A stretch of 14,011 nucleotides of DNA from JBDSRX01 sp047445235 (GTDB lineage: Bacteria; Patescibacteriota; Dojkabacteria; J137), in assembly GCA_047445235.1 (NCBI GenBank), contig JBLGEO010000004.1:1-14011 (forward strand), in the 5' to 3' direction. Shown in pieces: positions 13,984 through 14,011 of this stretch; position 1 is the first letter of the stretch, and the number at the start of each line of letters is the position of its first letter. Both the position numbers and the translations under genes were made by a program. Below the pieces are notes generated by a model, which saw nothing but the letters and a program-made list of their open reading frames with translations, was not told where the DNA came from and searched no databases.

Positions 13984-14011
13984 GATTGAACTACTCTACT
14001 GCTTGGATTAC

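Noticed and set aside
1..14011. Alternative genetic code (UGA as glycine, as in Gracilibacteria)
   Set aside because: All frames close at plausible TAA codons, domains are full length without UGA readthrough, and glycine is served by normal codons.

Overview
This 14-kb window is AT-rich and tightly packed. Every gene end inside it is TAA, and no gene start has a recognisable Shine-Dalgarno sequence. It reads as bacterial chromosome. The gene content suggests a Candidate Phyla Radiation (Patescibacteria) genome, perhaps near Microgenomates, Dojkabacteria or Katanobacteria: a SipW-type signal peptidase beside a TasA-like substrate, a small secreted DUF2680-like protein, and a multi-kilobase surface protein built from beta-strand and Ig-like repeats. 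That placement is inference from gene style; no marker gene is present. The standard bacterial code fits, so a UGA-glycine lineage is unlikely. No tRNA, rRNA, CRISPR array, insertion sequence or phage gene was seen, and no stretch above 300 bases lacks a gene.

Layout. (1) From the left edge to 1846 runs the 3' part of a membrane sensor histidine kinase (DUF4118, PAS, PAS, HisKA, HATPase); its true start lies outside the window. (2) From 1982 to 3228 lies a likely two-gene export unit: a TasA/camelysin-like secreted protein followed by its SipW-type signal peptidase, with a perfect hairpin between them. (3) Converging on this unit, and overlapping the peptidase gene by 14 bases, is an ABC-F ATPase gene on the minus strand. 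(4) Divergent from it is a 163-residue protein I do not recognise, with a promoter-like region containing dyads. (5) Next comes a small secreted helical protein ended by a clear intrinsic terminator. (6) From 6184 to 13542 a single 2452-codon frame fills half the window. It starts with a degenerate response-regulator receiver domain, then has a hydrophobic helix and an embedded classical signal peptide. A ~1000-residue beta-strand region follows, with five ~160-residue super-repeats each carrying a cysteine pair, then about eight Ig-like domains. It ends in membrane helices that enclose two transthyretin-like (carboxypeptidase-regulatory-like) domains. (7) An AHSA1/SRPBCC-family gene converges on it, sharing a TTAA in which both stop codons lie.

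How the genes may work together. Most of the window serves the cell envelope: a membrane sensor kinase, a fibre-type exported protein with its dedicated peptidase, a small secreted protein and a giant surface protein. The only receiver-like domain visible near the kinase is the one fused to the giant protein. The most unusual object is this giant frame: its cytoplasmic-type N-terminus, internal signal peptide and predicted topology do not fit one simple membrane protein. It may give two products from one frame, or be a recent gene fusion.
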